64,000 nt of DNA from UBA1181 sp963631545 (GCA_963631545.1 CAVGRN010000004.1:16387-80386); one strand, 5' to 3'. Shown: positions 7,020-16,704, numbered from the stretch's first letter. The notes: generated by a model from the letters alone, not told the origin. Program-made: numbers and translations.

Positions 7020-8750
7020 TCATTCACTCTTCCTTATATCCTTGATTAGCAACTGTATGGAAGTATTTCCGTTGAAGTTATTCTCTTCAATCGTATAACA
7101 AATATCCACAGGGTTGAGAGCCTTGATGTAGTCGTTGTATTCCGACTGGCAAAAGGCGATGCCATTCATTATACATTCTGATTTAGAGTCGATTAACTCC
7201 AATTTCAGATGTTCCTGCTCGCGCCCCACCGTGCGACTCGTACCATAATCGAATGTGCGGCGGGTAACGAAAACCGGCTTTGGATTTTCCGGACCGAACG
7301 GACTGAACTCTTTCAGCAAGCGGAAAAACTTCGGGGTGATTTCTTTGAAATCAATGTAGGCATCCACGTCAATCTGCGGATTACTCTGCTCCATCGTGAT
7401 GTTTTCAGAGACATACTTCTCAAACCGCTCATTGAATTGGTCGAGGTTCTCCTCTTTCAGCGTCAGACCGACGGCGTAGGTGTGTCCGCCGAAATTCTCC
7501 AACAGGTCGCGGCACGATTCCAACGCCTTGTATATGTCGAAACCCTGCACCGAGCGTCCCGAGCCGGTGGCGTAGCCGTTCGACTTCGTCAAGACAATGG
7601 TAGGCTTATAGAATTTCTCCGTAAGGCGCGAAGCCACGATGCCAATCACGCCCTTATGCCACGACGGATCGTAAATCACGATAGAAGATTTTGCATCAAA
7701 ATCATCACAAGCCTCAATCTTGCGGTACGCCTCGTCGGTGGTGCTTTTGTCCAACTCCTTGCGCTCGTTGTTGCACTGGTCGATGTAGCGGCTCTTCTCC
7801 TGCGCCTTCGAGAGGTCTTTTGAGATGAGGAGTTCCACGGCCTCGCAAGCCGATTGCAACCTGCCCGAAGCATTGAGCCGAGGGCCTATTTTGAAAACGA
7901 TGTCGCTGATAGTGATTTCCTTTCCCGTCAGTCCGCACACATCGATGATGCTCTTCATACCGAGGCTTGGATTGGAGTTGAGTTGCTGCAACCCATAATA
8001 GGCGAGGATGCGGTTTTCACCGTTGATTGGCACGATGTCCGATGCGATGCTCACCGCCAACAAATCGAGCAACGGCCTCAAAGTCTTAAGTTCAATACCA
8101 TTGCTAATGGCGAAAGCCTGCATAAACTTGTACCCCACGCCACAAGCAGACAAGTTGGAATCGGGGTAAGTTGAGTCTGCCCGCTTGGGGTCGAGCACAG
8201 CCACGGCGTCGGGCAACGGAGCGTTGGCGTCGGGCGTGTGGTGGTCGCAGATGATGAAGTCTACACCCCGCTCTTTGGCATACGCCACCTCGTCCACCGC
8301 CTTGATTCCATAGTCCAAAACGATGACCAACGCATAGCCGTTCTCCACCGCATAATCCACCCCCTGGCGAGAAATTCCGTAGCCCTCGGTATAGCGGTCG
8401 GGGATGTAGAAGCCCACATTTGCGTAATTATTCGTCAAAAACTTGTAGACAAGGGCAACGGCGGTGATGCCGTCGACATCATAGTCGCCGTAAATCAGGA
8501 TTTTCTGTCGTTTGTCTCGCAACGCCTGGTTGAGTCTGTCCACCGCCTTCTGCATATCGTTCATCAGGAACGGGTCATGCAATTCGGACAGCTGCGGGCG
8601 GAAGAAGCTTTTTGTTTTGCCGAAGTCTGTTATGCCCCTGCGCACAAGCAATTGGCACAGCACCGGGCTGAAGCCCAGCTCTTCGGACAACTTCGTCACC
8701 TGACCCTCCTGCTCCTCCGTCAGTGGCGTGTAATTCCATCTATTTACCAT
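7020..8750 (-). CDS. recJ: Single-stranded-DNA-specific 5'-3' exonuclease RecJ
   Basis: Degrades single-stranded DNA 5' to 3' in recombination and mismatch repair, working with RecQ-type helicases; the neighbouring recQ gene fits this. The DHH phosphoesterase motifs are clear: LIYGDYDVDGITAVAL near residue 85-100, VLDYGIK, and FIICDHHTPDANAPLPDA near 160. The DHHA1 part follows with HKGVIGIVASRLTEKFYKP and ATGSGRSVQGFDIYKAL, and the OB-fold occupies roughly the last 110 residues. At 576 residues it is normal for the family. The start MVNRWNYTPL is well supported. Confidence 0.97.
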   Translation of the reverse strand: MVNRWNYTPLTEEQEGQVTKLSEELGFSPVLCQLLVRRGITDFGKTKSFFRPQLSELHDPFLMNDMQKAVDRLNQALRDKRQKILIYGDYDVDGITAVALVYKFLTNNYANVGFYIPDRYTEGYGISRQGVDYAVENGYALVIVLDYGIKAVDEVAYAKERGVDFIICDHHTPDANAPLPDAVAVLDPKRADSTYPDSNLSACGVGYKFMQAFAISNGIELKTLRPLLDLLAVSIASDIVPINGENRILAYYGLQQLNSNPSLGMKSIIDVCGLTGKEITISDIVFKIGPRLNASGRLQSACEAVELLISKDLSKAQEKSRYIDQCNNERKELDKSTTDEAYRKIEACDDFDAKSSIVIYDPSWHKGVIGIVASRLTEKFYKPTIVLTKSNGYATGSGRSVQGFDIYKALESCRDLLENFGGHTYAVGLTLKEENLDQFNERFEKYVSENITMEQSNPQIDVDAYIDFKEITPKFFRLLKEFSPFGPENPKPVFVTRRTFDYGTSRTVGREQEHLKLELIDSKSECIMNGIAFCQSEYNDYIKALNPVDICYTIEENNFNGNTSIQLLIKDIRKSE

Positions 8751-8820
8751 TATATATTGTTTTTATTTTTTCTTTTCGAAGTGGCAGACGCCCTCGGATC
8801 ACGACAAAAGCGAATGCAAC

Positions 8821-8834
8821 TTGTAAAGTTACAA
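8821..8834. promoter_or_regulatory. Palindrome TTGTAA-AG-TTACAA in the recJ / ClC divergent region
   Basis: A 6+6 inverted repeat with a 2-base centre, too tight to fold as a hairpin but a suitable shape for a dimeric DNA-binding protein. It lies 70 bases upstream of recJ and about 140 upstream of the ClC gene in the 222-base divergent region. No regulator can be assigned. Confidence 0.3.
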
Positions 8835-8972
8835 AAAAAAGCCGTTGCCGCTCAGATTCCGACAACCGATTTAGGTTAAAAAAGGAAAAATGACGAGTAA
8901 CACTCAATTTTTGTTGTAAATTCGCGTTGGATGTTTCCTAAAAGGAGCGAGATTATTTTGAATAGAAAATAA

Positions 8973-10766
8973 ATGGCAAAATTAAAAGTCATTTTTGAGG
9001 ACTACTTTATCAGGTTGTTGCGCTGGCGCGAGCGGAACATCAACGAGAAGCACTTTGTGCTGATGCTCAGTTTCATCGTCGGGGTGTTCTGCGCCATTGC
9101 CGCACACATTTTGAAATATCTGATTGAATTTTTCCACGAGCTCATCACCAGCCACTTCGCCGAGGGCAACCTGAACTACCTATACCTTGCCACGCCAATC
9201 TTGGGTGTATTCCTTTCCAGCCTCTACGTCAGGCGATTTTTGAAGGACGACATCAGCCACGGAGTGACGAAAATTATGTTCGCCATCTCGCAAAAGAAGG
9301 CACGCATCAAGCGGCACAATATGTGGTCGTCCATCATTGCGAGTTCCATCACCATCGGGTTCGGAGGTTCGGTCGGAGCAGAGGCACCAATCGTGCTGAC
9401 GGGGTCCGCCATCGGCTCCAACCTTGGCAAGCTCTTCCGCATGGAGCAGAAGAACCTTATGCTGTTGGTGGGTTGCGGTGCGGCGGGTGCCGTGGCAGGC
9501 ATCTTCAAAGCCCCCATTGCCGGCGTGGTGTTCACGTTGGAGGTGTTGATGTTAGACCTTACGATGTCGTCCATCGTGCCGCTGCTGATTTCCGCAGCCA
9601 CAGCCGCCGTCTTTACGAATTTCCTTTCGGGGACGGATTATCTTTTCAGCTTCACGATGAATCATCCGCTGAAGATGGAAACCATTCCATTCTATGTGAT
9701 ATTGGGCATCCTTTGCGGATTCGTGTCGCTATACTTCACCCGCGGCATGAACAAATTGGAGACTTTCTTCGGTGAGATAAAGAAACCGACTCACAAACTG
9801 ATTGTGGGAGGTGTGATGCTGAGTGTCCTGATTTTCTACATTCCACCGCTCTATGGCGAGGGATATGACACCATCACCTACCTGCTCAACGGCGATGCAC
9901 AGGCACTGACGCAAAACAGCGTGTTCTACAATTTCCGCAGCAACTTCGCTATGATGTCGCTCTTCCTCTTTATGATTGTCTTCTTCAAGATATTCGCCTC
10001 GGCAGCCACCAACGGAAGCGGCGGCACAGGTGGTATCTTTGCGCCAAGCCTCTTCGTGGGTTGCATCACAGGATTCTTTATGGCGTTGCTGCTCAACCAT
10101 TTCCACTTGGCTTCGCTGACGGAGAAACATTTCGCACTGGCAGGAATGGCAGGCGTAATGGCAGGCGTAATGCACGCACCGCTGACGGGGGCGTTCCTCA
10201 TCGCCGAACTGACGGGTGGCTACGGTATGTTCTTAGGACTGATGGTAACCTCCACCATCGCCTACATCACCATCCTCTTCTTCGAGCCACACAGCTTGTA
10301 CGCTATGCGGTTGGCGAAGAAGGGCGAACTGCTCACCCACCACACCGACAAGAACATCCTCACGCTGCTGAAGACAGAAAACGTGATTGAGACAGACCTA
10401 CAAACGCTGCGCCCAAATATGGACTTAGGCGATGTCATCAAGCTCGTCTCCAAATCCAACCGAAACATCTTCCCCGTATTAGACCGCAAAAACAGAATGG
10501 TCGGACTTATCAGCCTCGATGAGATACGAAACATTATGTTCCGCCCCGAACTATATAAACGGTTCAAGGTATCGCAGTTGATGGTTTCGCCGCCCGCATA
10601 CGTATCGGTGAACGACTCAATGGAGAAAGTGATGTACCAATTCGAGAAGACCAAAGCGTGGAATCTGCCCGTCATCGACGACAACGAACATTATGTGGGC
10701 TACGTTTCCAAATCGAAGATTTTCAACTCATACAGAGAACTGCTCGTAACCCTATCCGACGAGTAA
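8973..10766 (+). CDS. ClC-family chloride channel/antiporter with two CBS domains
   Basis: Inner-membrane anion channel or anion/proton exchanger. The ~440-residue membrane part contains the ClC pore signatures: GSVGAEAPIVLTGSAIG (the GxExP-type loop with the gating glutamate), GCGAAGAVAGIFKAPIAGV, and GSGGTGGIFAPSLFVG (the GxFxP loop); further helices include AGMAGVMAGVMHAPLTG. The C-terminal ~140 residues hold two CBS domains (around LRPNMDLGDVIKLVSKSN and VSPPAYVSVNDSMEKVM), which in relatives bind adenine nucleotides and regulate gating. 597 residues. Transported ion and direction cannot be decided. It stands alone between divergent recJ and the purT run, which has its own promoter. Confidence 0.94.
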   Translation: MAKLKVIFEDYFIRLLRWRERNINEKHFVLMLSFIVGVFCAIAAHILKYLIEFFHELITSHFAEGNLNYLYLATPILGVFLSSLYVRRFLKDDISHGVTKIMFAISQKKARIKRHNMWSSIIASSITIGFGGSVGAEAPIVLTGSAIGSNLGKLFRMEQKNLMLLVGCGAAGAVAGIFKAPIAGVVFTLEVLMLDLTMSSIVPLLISAATAAVFTNFLSGTDYLFSFTMNHPLKMETIPFYVILGILCGFVSLYFTRGMNKLETFFGEIKKPTHKLIVGGVMLSVLIFYIPPLYGEGYDTITYLLNGDAQALTQNSVFYNFRSNFAMMSLFLFMIVFFKIFASAATNGSGGTGGIFAPSLFVGCITGFFMALLLNHFHLASLTEKHFALAGMAGVMAGVMHAPLTGAFLIAELTGGYGMFLGLMVTSTIAYITILFFEPHSLYAMRLAKKGELLTHHTDKNILTLLKTENVIETDLQTLRPNMDLGDVIKLVSKSNRNIFPVLDRKNRMVGLISLDEIRNIMFRPELYKRFKVSQLMVSPPAYVSVNDSMEKVMYQFEKTKAWNLPVIDDNEHYVGYVSKSKIFNSYRELLVTLSDE

Positions 10767-10787
10767 GCGATGCAACCCAAAGTTTCC

Positions 10788-10818
10788 TTTCTTATAAGAA
10801 AACAAAACATTAACTTTG
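10788..10818 (+). promoter_or_regulatory. Putative promoter of the purT-lysC-lysA run
   Basis: TTTC (10788-10791) and TAACTTTG (10811-10818, exact TAnnTTTG) are spaced by 19 bases, the expected Bacteroidales -33/-7 arrangement. It lies 68 bases before purT. Confidence 0.6.
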
Positions 10819-10886
10819 AAACGGCAACGGGATTGCAGGGCAACCCAATGTCAAAAAGTCAGTAACAGAATAAAAAACAACAAGTT

Positions 10887-12068
10887 ATGTCGAAATTCGG
10901 GACTGTATTCAAAAGAGAAGGCAAGAAAGCGTTGCTCTGCGGCGCAGGCGAGTTAGGCAAGGAAGTCGCCATAGAGTTGCAACGCCTCGGCATCGAGGTC
11001 GTCGCCTTAGACAAGTACGCCAACGCCCCCGCGATGCAAGTGGCACACAAGTCGCACGTACTCTCAATGCTGGACGGCGAGAAACTGCGCCAAATCATTG
11101 AGGAGGAGAAGCCGGACTTCATCATTCCCGAAATAGAATCCATTGCCACCCCCACATTAGTAGAGTTAGAAAAAGAGGGTTACACCGTGATTCCGACCGC
11201 CAACGCCACTTTCCTGACAATGAACCGCGAGGGCATCCGTCGGTTGGCAGCCGAGCAACTGCACCTGCCCACCTCGCCCTACAAGTTCGCTGCAACCTAC
11301 GAGGAGTACACCGAGGCGGTAAAAGCCATCGGGCTGCCATGCGTAGTGAAACCCATTATGAGCTCGTCCGGCCACGGGCAAAGCGTGGTGAAGAGCGAGG
11401 CAGACATTGACACCGCTTGGCACACAGCCCAAGAGGGCGGCAGAGCCGGTGCAGGCAAAGTGATTGTGGAAGGCTTTGTGGATTTCGACTATGAAATAAC
11501 CCTGCTGACAGTGCGCCATAAAGACGGAACCAGCTTTCTCCAACCCATCGGGCATTGGCAGAAAGACGGCGATTACCAAGAATCCTGGCAGCCACAGCCT
11601 ATGGCAGACAAAGCATTGGCACAGGCGCAAGACGTGGCACGGAAAATCACCGACGCACTTGGCGGGCGAGGCATCTTCGGTGTGGAGTTGTTCGTGAAAG
11701 GCGACAATGTGATTTTCAGCGAAGTTTCACCACGCCCACACGACACCGGTATGGTAACGATGATCTCGCAAGACCTTTCGGAGTTCGCACTCCACGTTAG
11801 AGCCATCCTCGGACTGCCCATCCCGAACATCACCTTCCACGGCCCGTCGGCGTCAAAAGCCGTGGTGGTGCATGGCGACAGCGACCACGTCTCGTTCTCC
11901 AACCTCGAAGAGGCACTCGCACTGCCCGACACACAGATACGCATCTTCGGCAAACCAGAAGTGCATGAGCACAGACGAATGGCAGTGTTGCTGGCACGCG
12001 GCAAAACCATAGAAGAGGCAAAAGAGAAAGTGAGAAAAATGAACGAGGCACTGAAAATTGAAATATAA
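10887..12068 (+). CDS. purT: Formate-dependent phosphoribosylglycinamide formyltransferase
   Basis: Makes formyl-GAR from GAR, formate and ATP in purine synthesis, an alternative to the folate-dependent PurN. ATP-grasp architecture: N-terminal domain with KKALLCGAGELGKEVAIEL and VALDKYANAPAMQVAH; central ATP-binding part with PCVVKPIMSSSGHGQSV and KVIVEGFVDFDYEITLLTV; metal-binding GIFGVELFVKGDNVIFSEVS and SPRPHDTGMVTM. 393 residues is the normal length. First gene of a rightward run, with lysC starting 12 bases after its stop. Confidence 0.96.
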   Translation: MSKFGTVFKREGKKALLCGAGELGKEVAIELQRLGIEVVALDKYANAPAMQVAHKSHVLSMLDGEKLRQIIEEEKPDFIIPEIESIATPTLVELEKEGYTVIPTANATFLTMNREGIRRLAAEQLHLPTSPYKFAATYEEYTEAVKAIGLPCVVKPIMSSSGHGQSVVKSEADIDTAWHTAQEGGRAGAGKVIVEGFVDFDYEITLLTVRHKDGTSFLQPIGHWQKDGDYQESWQPQPMADKALAQAQDVARKITDALGGRGIFGVELFVKGDNVIFSEVSPRPHDTGMVTMISQDLSEFALHVRAILGLPIPNITFHGPSASKAVVVHGDSDHVSFSNLEEALALPDTQIRIFGKPEVHEHRRMAVLLARGKTIEEAKEKVRKMNEALKIEI

Positions 12069-12080
12069 AAAAGATTGAAG

Positions 12081-13394
12081 ATGAAGATACTGAAATTCGG
12101 AAGTTCCACCCTCTCGTCCGCAGAGCGGTTCAAAGAGGTGGCAGACATCATAAAGAGAGAGAAAGAGAAGAAAGTGGTGGTTCTCTCCGCCATTGACGGC
12201 ACGACCCAAGAATTGTCCGACATTGCAGACTACCTCTATCGGAAAAACCCCGACGGAGCGAAAGAGCTCGTCAGTATGTTGGAACAGAAATATCAAAAAA
12301 TGATACTCGAACTCTTTGGAAACGAAAAATCCAAAGAAATCCAACAGCACGTATCGGACAAGTTCAACGAGATACGCGACTACTCCGACGGCATCTTCAC
12401 CCTTTTCGAAGAGAAACGCATCGTGGCGTTAGGCGGCCAACTCTCGTCCTACTTGATGACCCAATATTTGGGAAACATCGGTGTGAAAGCGGTCAACATC
12501 CCAGCCCTGTCATTTATGAAAACAGACAAGAACGGCGACCCCGACGAGGCATCCATCAAGGCAGACCTTGCCGACCTATTATCTAAGGAAGCAAACACCG
12601 ACACCTTCACCACCGAGGGGTCTATCTGCAAAAACGCATACAACGAAGTGGATCGTTTGGAGATGGGCGGCAACGACTACACGGCAGCACTCATCGGCGC
12701 AGCATTGCACGCCTCGTCCATCGAGTTTTGGAGCGACTCCGTCGGGGTGTACAACAACAACCCGAACATCGTGAAAGATGCGAAACCCGTCGAGGCACTC
12801 AGTTTCGACGAGGCAGCAGAACTCTCCTACTTCCTCACACGCATCATCCACCCAACGAGCATTCTGCCGGCGAAACTCGCCAACGTACCAGTACGCTTGA
12901 TGAGCATCGGCCAGAAAGACGGCAAGGGGACAATCATCTCCACCCACTTCAACCAAGGGAAAATCGAAGCAGTGGCATCCAAGGATGGCATCACATCCAT
13001 TCTGATAAAATCGGGACGTATGCTCTTCGCACACGGATTCCTGCGCCGCGTGTTCGAGGTTTTCGAGAGCTACAAAACCGCCATCGATATGATCACCACC
13101 TCCGAAGTGGGCGTATCACTCACCATCGACAACGCACGCAACATCGACGACATCGTCAACGACCTGCGCAGCTTCGGCACCGTTTCCTACCAGGAGAACA
13201 TGACCATCGTCAGTGTCATCGGCCATCTGCCAGAAGACAACGTGGGCTTCCAAGCCGAAATCCTTTCCGCATTGGATAAGACCCCAATCCGAATGATCTC
13301 CTACGGAGGCAGCGCGCACAACCTCTCGTTCCTCATCCAAACTAAATACAAGGAGGAGGCACTCAAAGCACTCAACAACAAGTTATTCCAATAA
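12081..13394 (+). CDS. lysC: Aspartate kinase (aspartokinase)
   Basis: Phosphorylates aspartate, the first step toward lysine, threonine and methionine and toward diaminopimelate for peptidoglycan. The kinase domain begins MKILKFGSSTLSSAERF and contains RLEMGGNDYTAALIGAAL and FWSDSVGVYNNNPNIVKDA; about residues 290-437 form paired ACT-type regulatory regions (KDGITSILIKSGRM, TSEVGVSLTIDN, MTIVSVIGHLPEDN), so end-product feedback is likely. The ATG at 12081 is chosen over a TTG two codons upstream. 437 residues, a monofunctional enzyme without a fused homoserine dehydrogenase. lysA follows 21 bases later, so first and last steps of the lysine/diaminopimelate route are co-transcribed. Confidence 0.95.
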   Translation: MKILKFGSSTLSSAERFKEVADIIKREKEKKVVVLSAIDGTTQELSDIADYLYRKNPDGAKELVSMLEQKYQKMILELFGNEKSKEIQQHVSDKFNEIRDYSDGIFTLFEEKRIVALGGQLSSYLMTQYLGNIGVKAVNIPALSFMKTDKNGDPDEASIKADLADLLSKEANTDTFTTEGSICKNAYNEVDRLEMGGNDYTAALIGAALHASSIEFWSDSVGVYNNNPNIVKDAKPVEALSFDEAAELSYFLTRIIHPTSILPAKLANVPVRLMSIGQKDGKGTIISTHFNQGKIEAVASKDGITSILIKSGRMLFAHGFLRRVFEVFESYKTAIDMITTSEVGVSLTIDNARNIDDIVNDLRSFGTVSYQENMTIVSVIGHLPEDNVGFQAEILSALDKTPIRMISYGGSAHNLSFLIQTKYKEEALKALNNKLFQ

Positions 13395-13415
13395 AAAATC
13401 CAGACATAAAACGAT

Positions 13416-14576
13416 ATGGAAGCCAAAGGCAAATTCCCCATTGAGAAATTCAGCAAGATAGAAACCCCATTCTACTACTACGATGTAGATGTACTGCAAA
13501 AAACGATAGACACCGTCAAGCAATACGCAACGACGGCTGGCGCACAAATACACTACGCCGTAAAAGCGAACGCCAACCCAAAAGTGCTGAAGCAGATAGC
13601 GGCAAACGGTCTCGGTGCAGACTGCGTGAGCGGCAACGAAGTACTGGCCTCCATCCGCGCCGGATTTCCTGCCAGTAAAATCGTATTCGCCGGCGTCGGG
13701 AAAACCGACAAGGAAATCCGCGCGGCGTTGGACAACGACATTTTCTGCTTCAACGCAGAGTCCATTCCCGAACTCGAAGCCATCAATGCGATAGCCAAAG
13801 AGAAAGGCAAAACCGCACGGATTGAACTCCGCGTGAACCCCAACGTAGACGCGCACACGCACCACTACATCACCACGGGATTGGCAGAGAACAAGTTCGG
13901 CTTCAATATGGAAGACCTACAAAAGGTTGCCACGCTCGTACAGCAATCCTCCAACCTGAAGCTCATCGGGTTGCACTTCCACATTGGTTCGCAAATCACA
14001 GACCTTGGCTGCATCCAGGCACTCTGCGAACGCATCAACGCACTGCAAGAGCAGTTTGAGGCTTGGGGCATCGCCATTGAGAACATCAATGTGGGCGGCG
14101 GCTTAGGCATAGACTATGACGACCCCAACGCCAACCCAATTCCCAACTTTAAAGGCTACTTCGAGATACTTGCCAACCACCTGAAACTCCGCCAAGGGCA
14201 AACGCTCCACTGCGAGCCAGGACGCTCTATCGTGGCACAGTGCGGCAGCCTCATCACACGGGTTACATACGTCAAGAAAGGCACGACCAAACAATTCGCC
14301 ATCGTCGATGCGGGTATGAGCGACCTCATCCGCCCCGCCCTCTACCAAGCATACCACAAGGTAGAAAACATCAGTTCCGACTTGGCAGCGGAGAAATACG
14401 ATGTGGTGGGTCCCATCTGCGAGTCGTCCGACGTCTTCGTAAAAGATATGGAGCTGAACGCCACCAAGCGAGGCGACCTCCTCGCACTCCGCTCAGCCGG
14501 CGCATACGGCGAGATTATGGCATCCAACTACAACCTGCGCGACCTGCCAAAGGGATATTTATCAACCGAAATCTAA
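13416..14576 (+). CDS. lysA: Diaminopimelate decarboxylase
   Basis: Decarboxylates meso-diaminopimelate to lysine, the last step of lysine synthesis. A PLP enzyme of the alanine-racemase-like fold: the cofactor lysine is Lys50 in HYAVKANANPKVL; further motifs are LHFHIGSQITDL, NVGGGLGIDYDD, the phosphate-binding CEPGRSIVAQCG, and the substrate-binding GPICESSDVFVKDM, followed by RSAGAYGEIMASNYNLR. 386 residues. It lies between lysC and a glycosyltransferase gene with very short gaps (21 and 12 bases). Confidence 0.97.
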   Translation: MEAKGKFPIEKFSKIETPFYYYDVDVLQKTIDTVKQYATTAGAQIHYAVKANANPKVLKQIAANGLGADCVSGNEVLASIRAGFPASKIVFAGVGKTDKEIRAALDNDIFCFNAESIPELEAINAIAKEKGKTARIELRVNPNVDAHTHHYITTGLAENKFGFNMEDLQKVATLVQQSSNLKLIGLHFHIGSQITDLGCIQALCERINALQEQFEAWGIAIENINVGGGLGIDYDDPNANPIPNFKGYFEILANHLKLRQGQTLHCEPGRSIVAQCGSLITRVTYVKKGTTKQFAIVDAGMSDLIRPALYQAYHKVENISSDLAAEKYDVVGPICESSDVFVKDMELNATKRGDLLALRSAGAYGEIMASNYNLRDLPKGYLSTEI

Positions 14577-14588
14577 AAACCTCGCACT

Positions 14589-15776
14589 ATGGAAGAACAA
14601 CTCTACGCACTGTTGCAGGAAGTACCGCAAACGCACTGGATGGCGGAAGGCGTTTTACTGCTCCTTCTGGTCATCCAAATGCATTTTTACTTCAGATACT
14701 TCAACAAACTGCCCCACTACGACAAAAAACGTAGGAAAGGTAAAATCAAGTTCGCCAACGAGAAACCGCCCGTTTCCGTGATTATCTGCGCACAAAACGA
14801 GGCAGAGAACTTGGAGAAGTACCTCCCCTCTATATTGGAGCAAGACTACCCGAATTTTCAAGTAGTGGTGGTGAACGACGGCTCGACCGACCAAAGCAGC
14901 GAGTTGCTCGACCGCCTCAGCAAGCAGTACGATAATCTCTACCACACCTTCCTGCCAATGGACGCCAAATACACCAGCCGGAAGAAAATGTGCATCACCG
15001 TAGGCATCAAAGCCGCACGCTACGACCATTTGGTGCTGCTCGACGCCGATTGCGAACCCAATAGCAAGCAGTGGCTCACCTCCATAATGAGCAACTACAC
15101 GCCAGAGACGGACATCGTGTTGGGCTATAGCAAAACCACCACAGGAAGTTCCTTCCTCGGGAAGATGATACGCTACGACTCCATCACCAACGCTATGCGC
15201 TATATGGGGTTCGCCTTGCGCGGTCGCCCCTACAAAGGCATGGCGCAGAACATCAGTTACAAAAAAGAACTCTTCTTCCAAGAAAAAGGATTCCACAAGC
15301 ACTTGGATCTCACTTCGGGCGATGACAACCTCTTCATCCAGGAAATCGCCCAACGGAAAAACACGAGAGTGGAGTTCTCCGTACCCGCCCTCACAACGTG
15401 CCACCGCGAAGAGACAAAAAAATCCTATTTCTATCAAAAGGAAGAAAAGCTCAAAGCCGCACGCCATTATAAAAAAGACATTCTGGCAAGCATACTGACG
15501 GAGAACATCTCGCGTATTCTCTTCGTCACCGCATTTCTCGCAATGCTCGTATTCTCCATCGTCGAGCGAGAATGGATGCTGACGGCAGCCACCGCAGTCA
15601 TCTTCCTGTTCCGATTCATCACGCAGGCAGTCGTCATCCGCCGGAGTGCGAAACTGCTGACGGAGAAACCATTCTTCCTGATGATTCCGATATTCGACGT
15701 GCTGCAACCCATCATCTCAGGCTATATGCTCACAATCGGCAACATCGGCCGACGCAACAGTTACAAGTGGCAATAA
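14589..15776 (+). CDS. Family 2 glycosyltransferase, membrane-anchored
   Basis: Predicted to add a sugar from a nucleotide donor to an envelope or surface acceptor. An N-terminal membrane segment (about residues 20-35, AEGVLLLLLVIQMHFYF) precedes a GT-A domain: PVSVIICAQNEAENL, VVVNDGSTDQSSE, LVLLDADCEPNS (the DxD-type metal site) and a later GDDNLFIQE (ED/DD catalytic loop), ending with hydrophobic helices around residues 295-345 and 350-375. 395 residues. Its place inside the lysine-synthesis run, 12 bases after lysA and 22 before mazG, does not reveal the substrate. Confidence 0.9.
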   Translation: MEEQLYALLQEVPQTHWMAEGVLLLLLVIQMHFYFRYFNKLPHYDKKRRKGKIKFANEKPPVSVIICAQNEAENLEKYLPSILEQDYPNFQVVVVNDGSTDQSSELLDRLSKQYDNLYHTFLPMDAKYTSRKKMCITVGIKAARYDHLVLLDADCEPNSKQWLTSIMSNYTPETDIVLGYSKTTTGSSFLGKMIRYDSITNAMRYMGFALRGRPYKGMAQNISYKKELFFQEKGFHKHLDLTSGDDNLFIQEIAQRKNTRVEFSVPALTTCHREETKKSYFYQKEEKLKAARHYKKDILASILTENISRILFVTAFLAMLVFSIVEREWMLTAATAVIFLFRFITQAVVIRRSAKLLTEKPFFLMIPIFDVLQPIISGYMLTIGNIGRRNSYKWQ

Positions 15777-15798
15777 ACAAGGATTTTAGAAGCAAGAT

Positions 15799-16605
15799 AT
15801 GCATACCACAGAAGAAAAAACGGCAGCATTCCAACGCCTGTTGGACATTATGGATGAATTGCGCGTGAAATGCCCGTGGGACAAGAAGCAGACATTCGAG
15901 TCGCTCCGCCCCAACACCATCGAGGAGGTTTACGAACTTTGCGATGCCATCATCAAAAAAGATATGAAGGACATCAAGAAAGAGTTGGGAGACGTGCTGC
16001 TGCACGTTGTCTTCTACTCAAAAATCGCCTCGGAAACCGATTCGTTCGACATTGCCGACGTCTGCAACGCACTTTGCGACAAACTCATCTTCCGCCACCC
16101 ACACGTGTTTGGCGAGGGCGCAGCCAAAACCGCCGGCGAAGTGGAGCAGACCTGGGAGCAAATCAAACAAAAAGAGAAAGACGGGAACAAGAGCGTACTC
16201 TCTGGTGTGCCAGACGCACTGCCAGCCCTCATCAAATCCTACCGCATCCAGGACAAGGCACGAAACGTGGGTTTCGACTGGCAAGAGAAAGAGGAAGTGT
16301 GGGACAAGGTACGAGAAGAGTTCGAGGAGTTGAAAGTGGAAATCGCCCAGGCCGACGCTGAACACGCAGAGGAGGAGTTTGGCGACCTGATGTTCAGTAT
16401 GATCAACGCCGCACGCCTCTACAAAATCAACCCTGAAAACGCCTTGGAGAAGTGCAACCGCAAGTTCATACGCCGCTTCAACCACATTGAAGCAAGAGCC
16501 AAGGAAATGAACCGGGAAATCAAAGACCTCACCTTCGAGGAGATGGACAATCTCTGGAACGAGGCAAAGACAAACGAAAAGGCGAACAAACAAGAAGCAA
16601 AATAA
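15799..16605 (+). CDS. mazG: Nucleoside triphosphate pyrophosphohydrolase MazG
   Basis: Hydrolyses nucleoside triphosphates to monophosphates and pyrophosphate, removing damaged or excess nucleotides. Two tandem MazG domains: the first with CPWDKKQTFESLRPNTIEE and the metal-binding EEVYELCDAI / KELGDVLLHVVFYSK; the second with REEFEELKVEI and EEEFGDLMFSMINAAR. 268 residues, the normal two-domain length. Last gene of the purT run before proS, which has its own promoter box. Confidence 0.96.
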   Translation: MHTTEEKTAAFQRLLDIMDELRVKCPWDKKQTFESLRPNTIEEVYELCDAIIKKDMKDIKKELGDVLLHVVFYSKIASETDSFDIADVCNALCDKLIFRHPHVFGEGAAKTAGEVEQTWEQIKQKEKDGNKSVLSGVPDALPALIKSYRIQDKARNVGFDWQEKEEVWDKVREEFEELKVEIAQADAEHAEEEFGDLMFSMINAARLYKINPENALEKCNRKFIRRFNHIEARAKEMNREIKDLTFEEMDNLWNEAKTNEKANKQEAK

Positions 16606-16627
16606 CCCACAAGCCGACAAAAGCAAA

Positions 16628-16669
16628 ACGATAAAGCCCAGACGGTGCGCCGTTTCATTTCTTTATCGT
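16628..16669. promoter_or_regulatory. Inverted repeat overlapping the proS promoter
   Basis: ACGATAAAG (16628-16636) and CTTTATCGT (16661-16669) are perfect inverse copies, with a small inner pair ACGG / CCGT. The right arm abuts the TACTTTTG box of proS. It could be a weak terminator for mazG or a regulator site; there is no T tract directly after the stem. Confidence 0.35.
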
Positions 16670-16676
16670 ACTTTTG
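16669..16676 (+). promoter_or_regulatory. Putative -7 promoter element of proS
   Basis: TACTTTTG, exact TAnnTTTG match, 29 bases before the proS ATG at 16705. Its position within an upstream GTG-started extension supports the later start. Confidence 0.55.
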
Positions 16677-16704
16677 TCCGACGAAAAAATTATACAATAA
16701 AAAT

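Noticed and set aside
14655..15707. Minus-strand open frame of 350 codons opposite the glycosyltransferase
   Set aside because: The plus-strand gene has clear catalytic motifs; the antisense translation has none.
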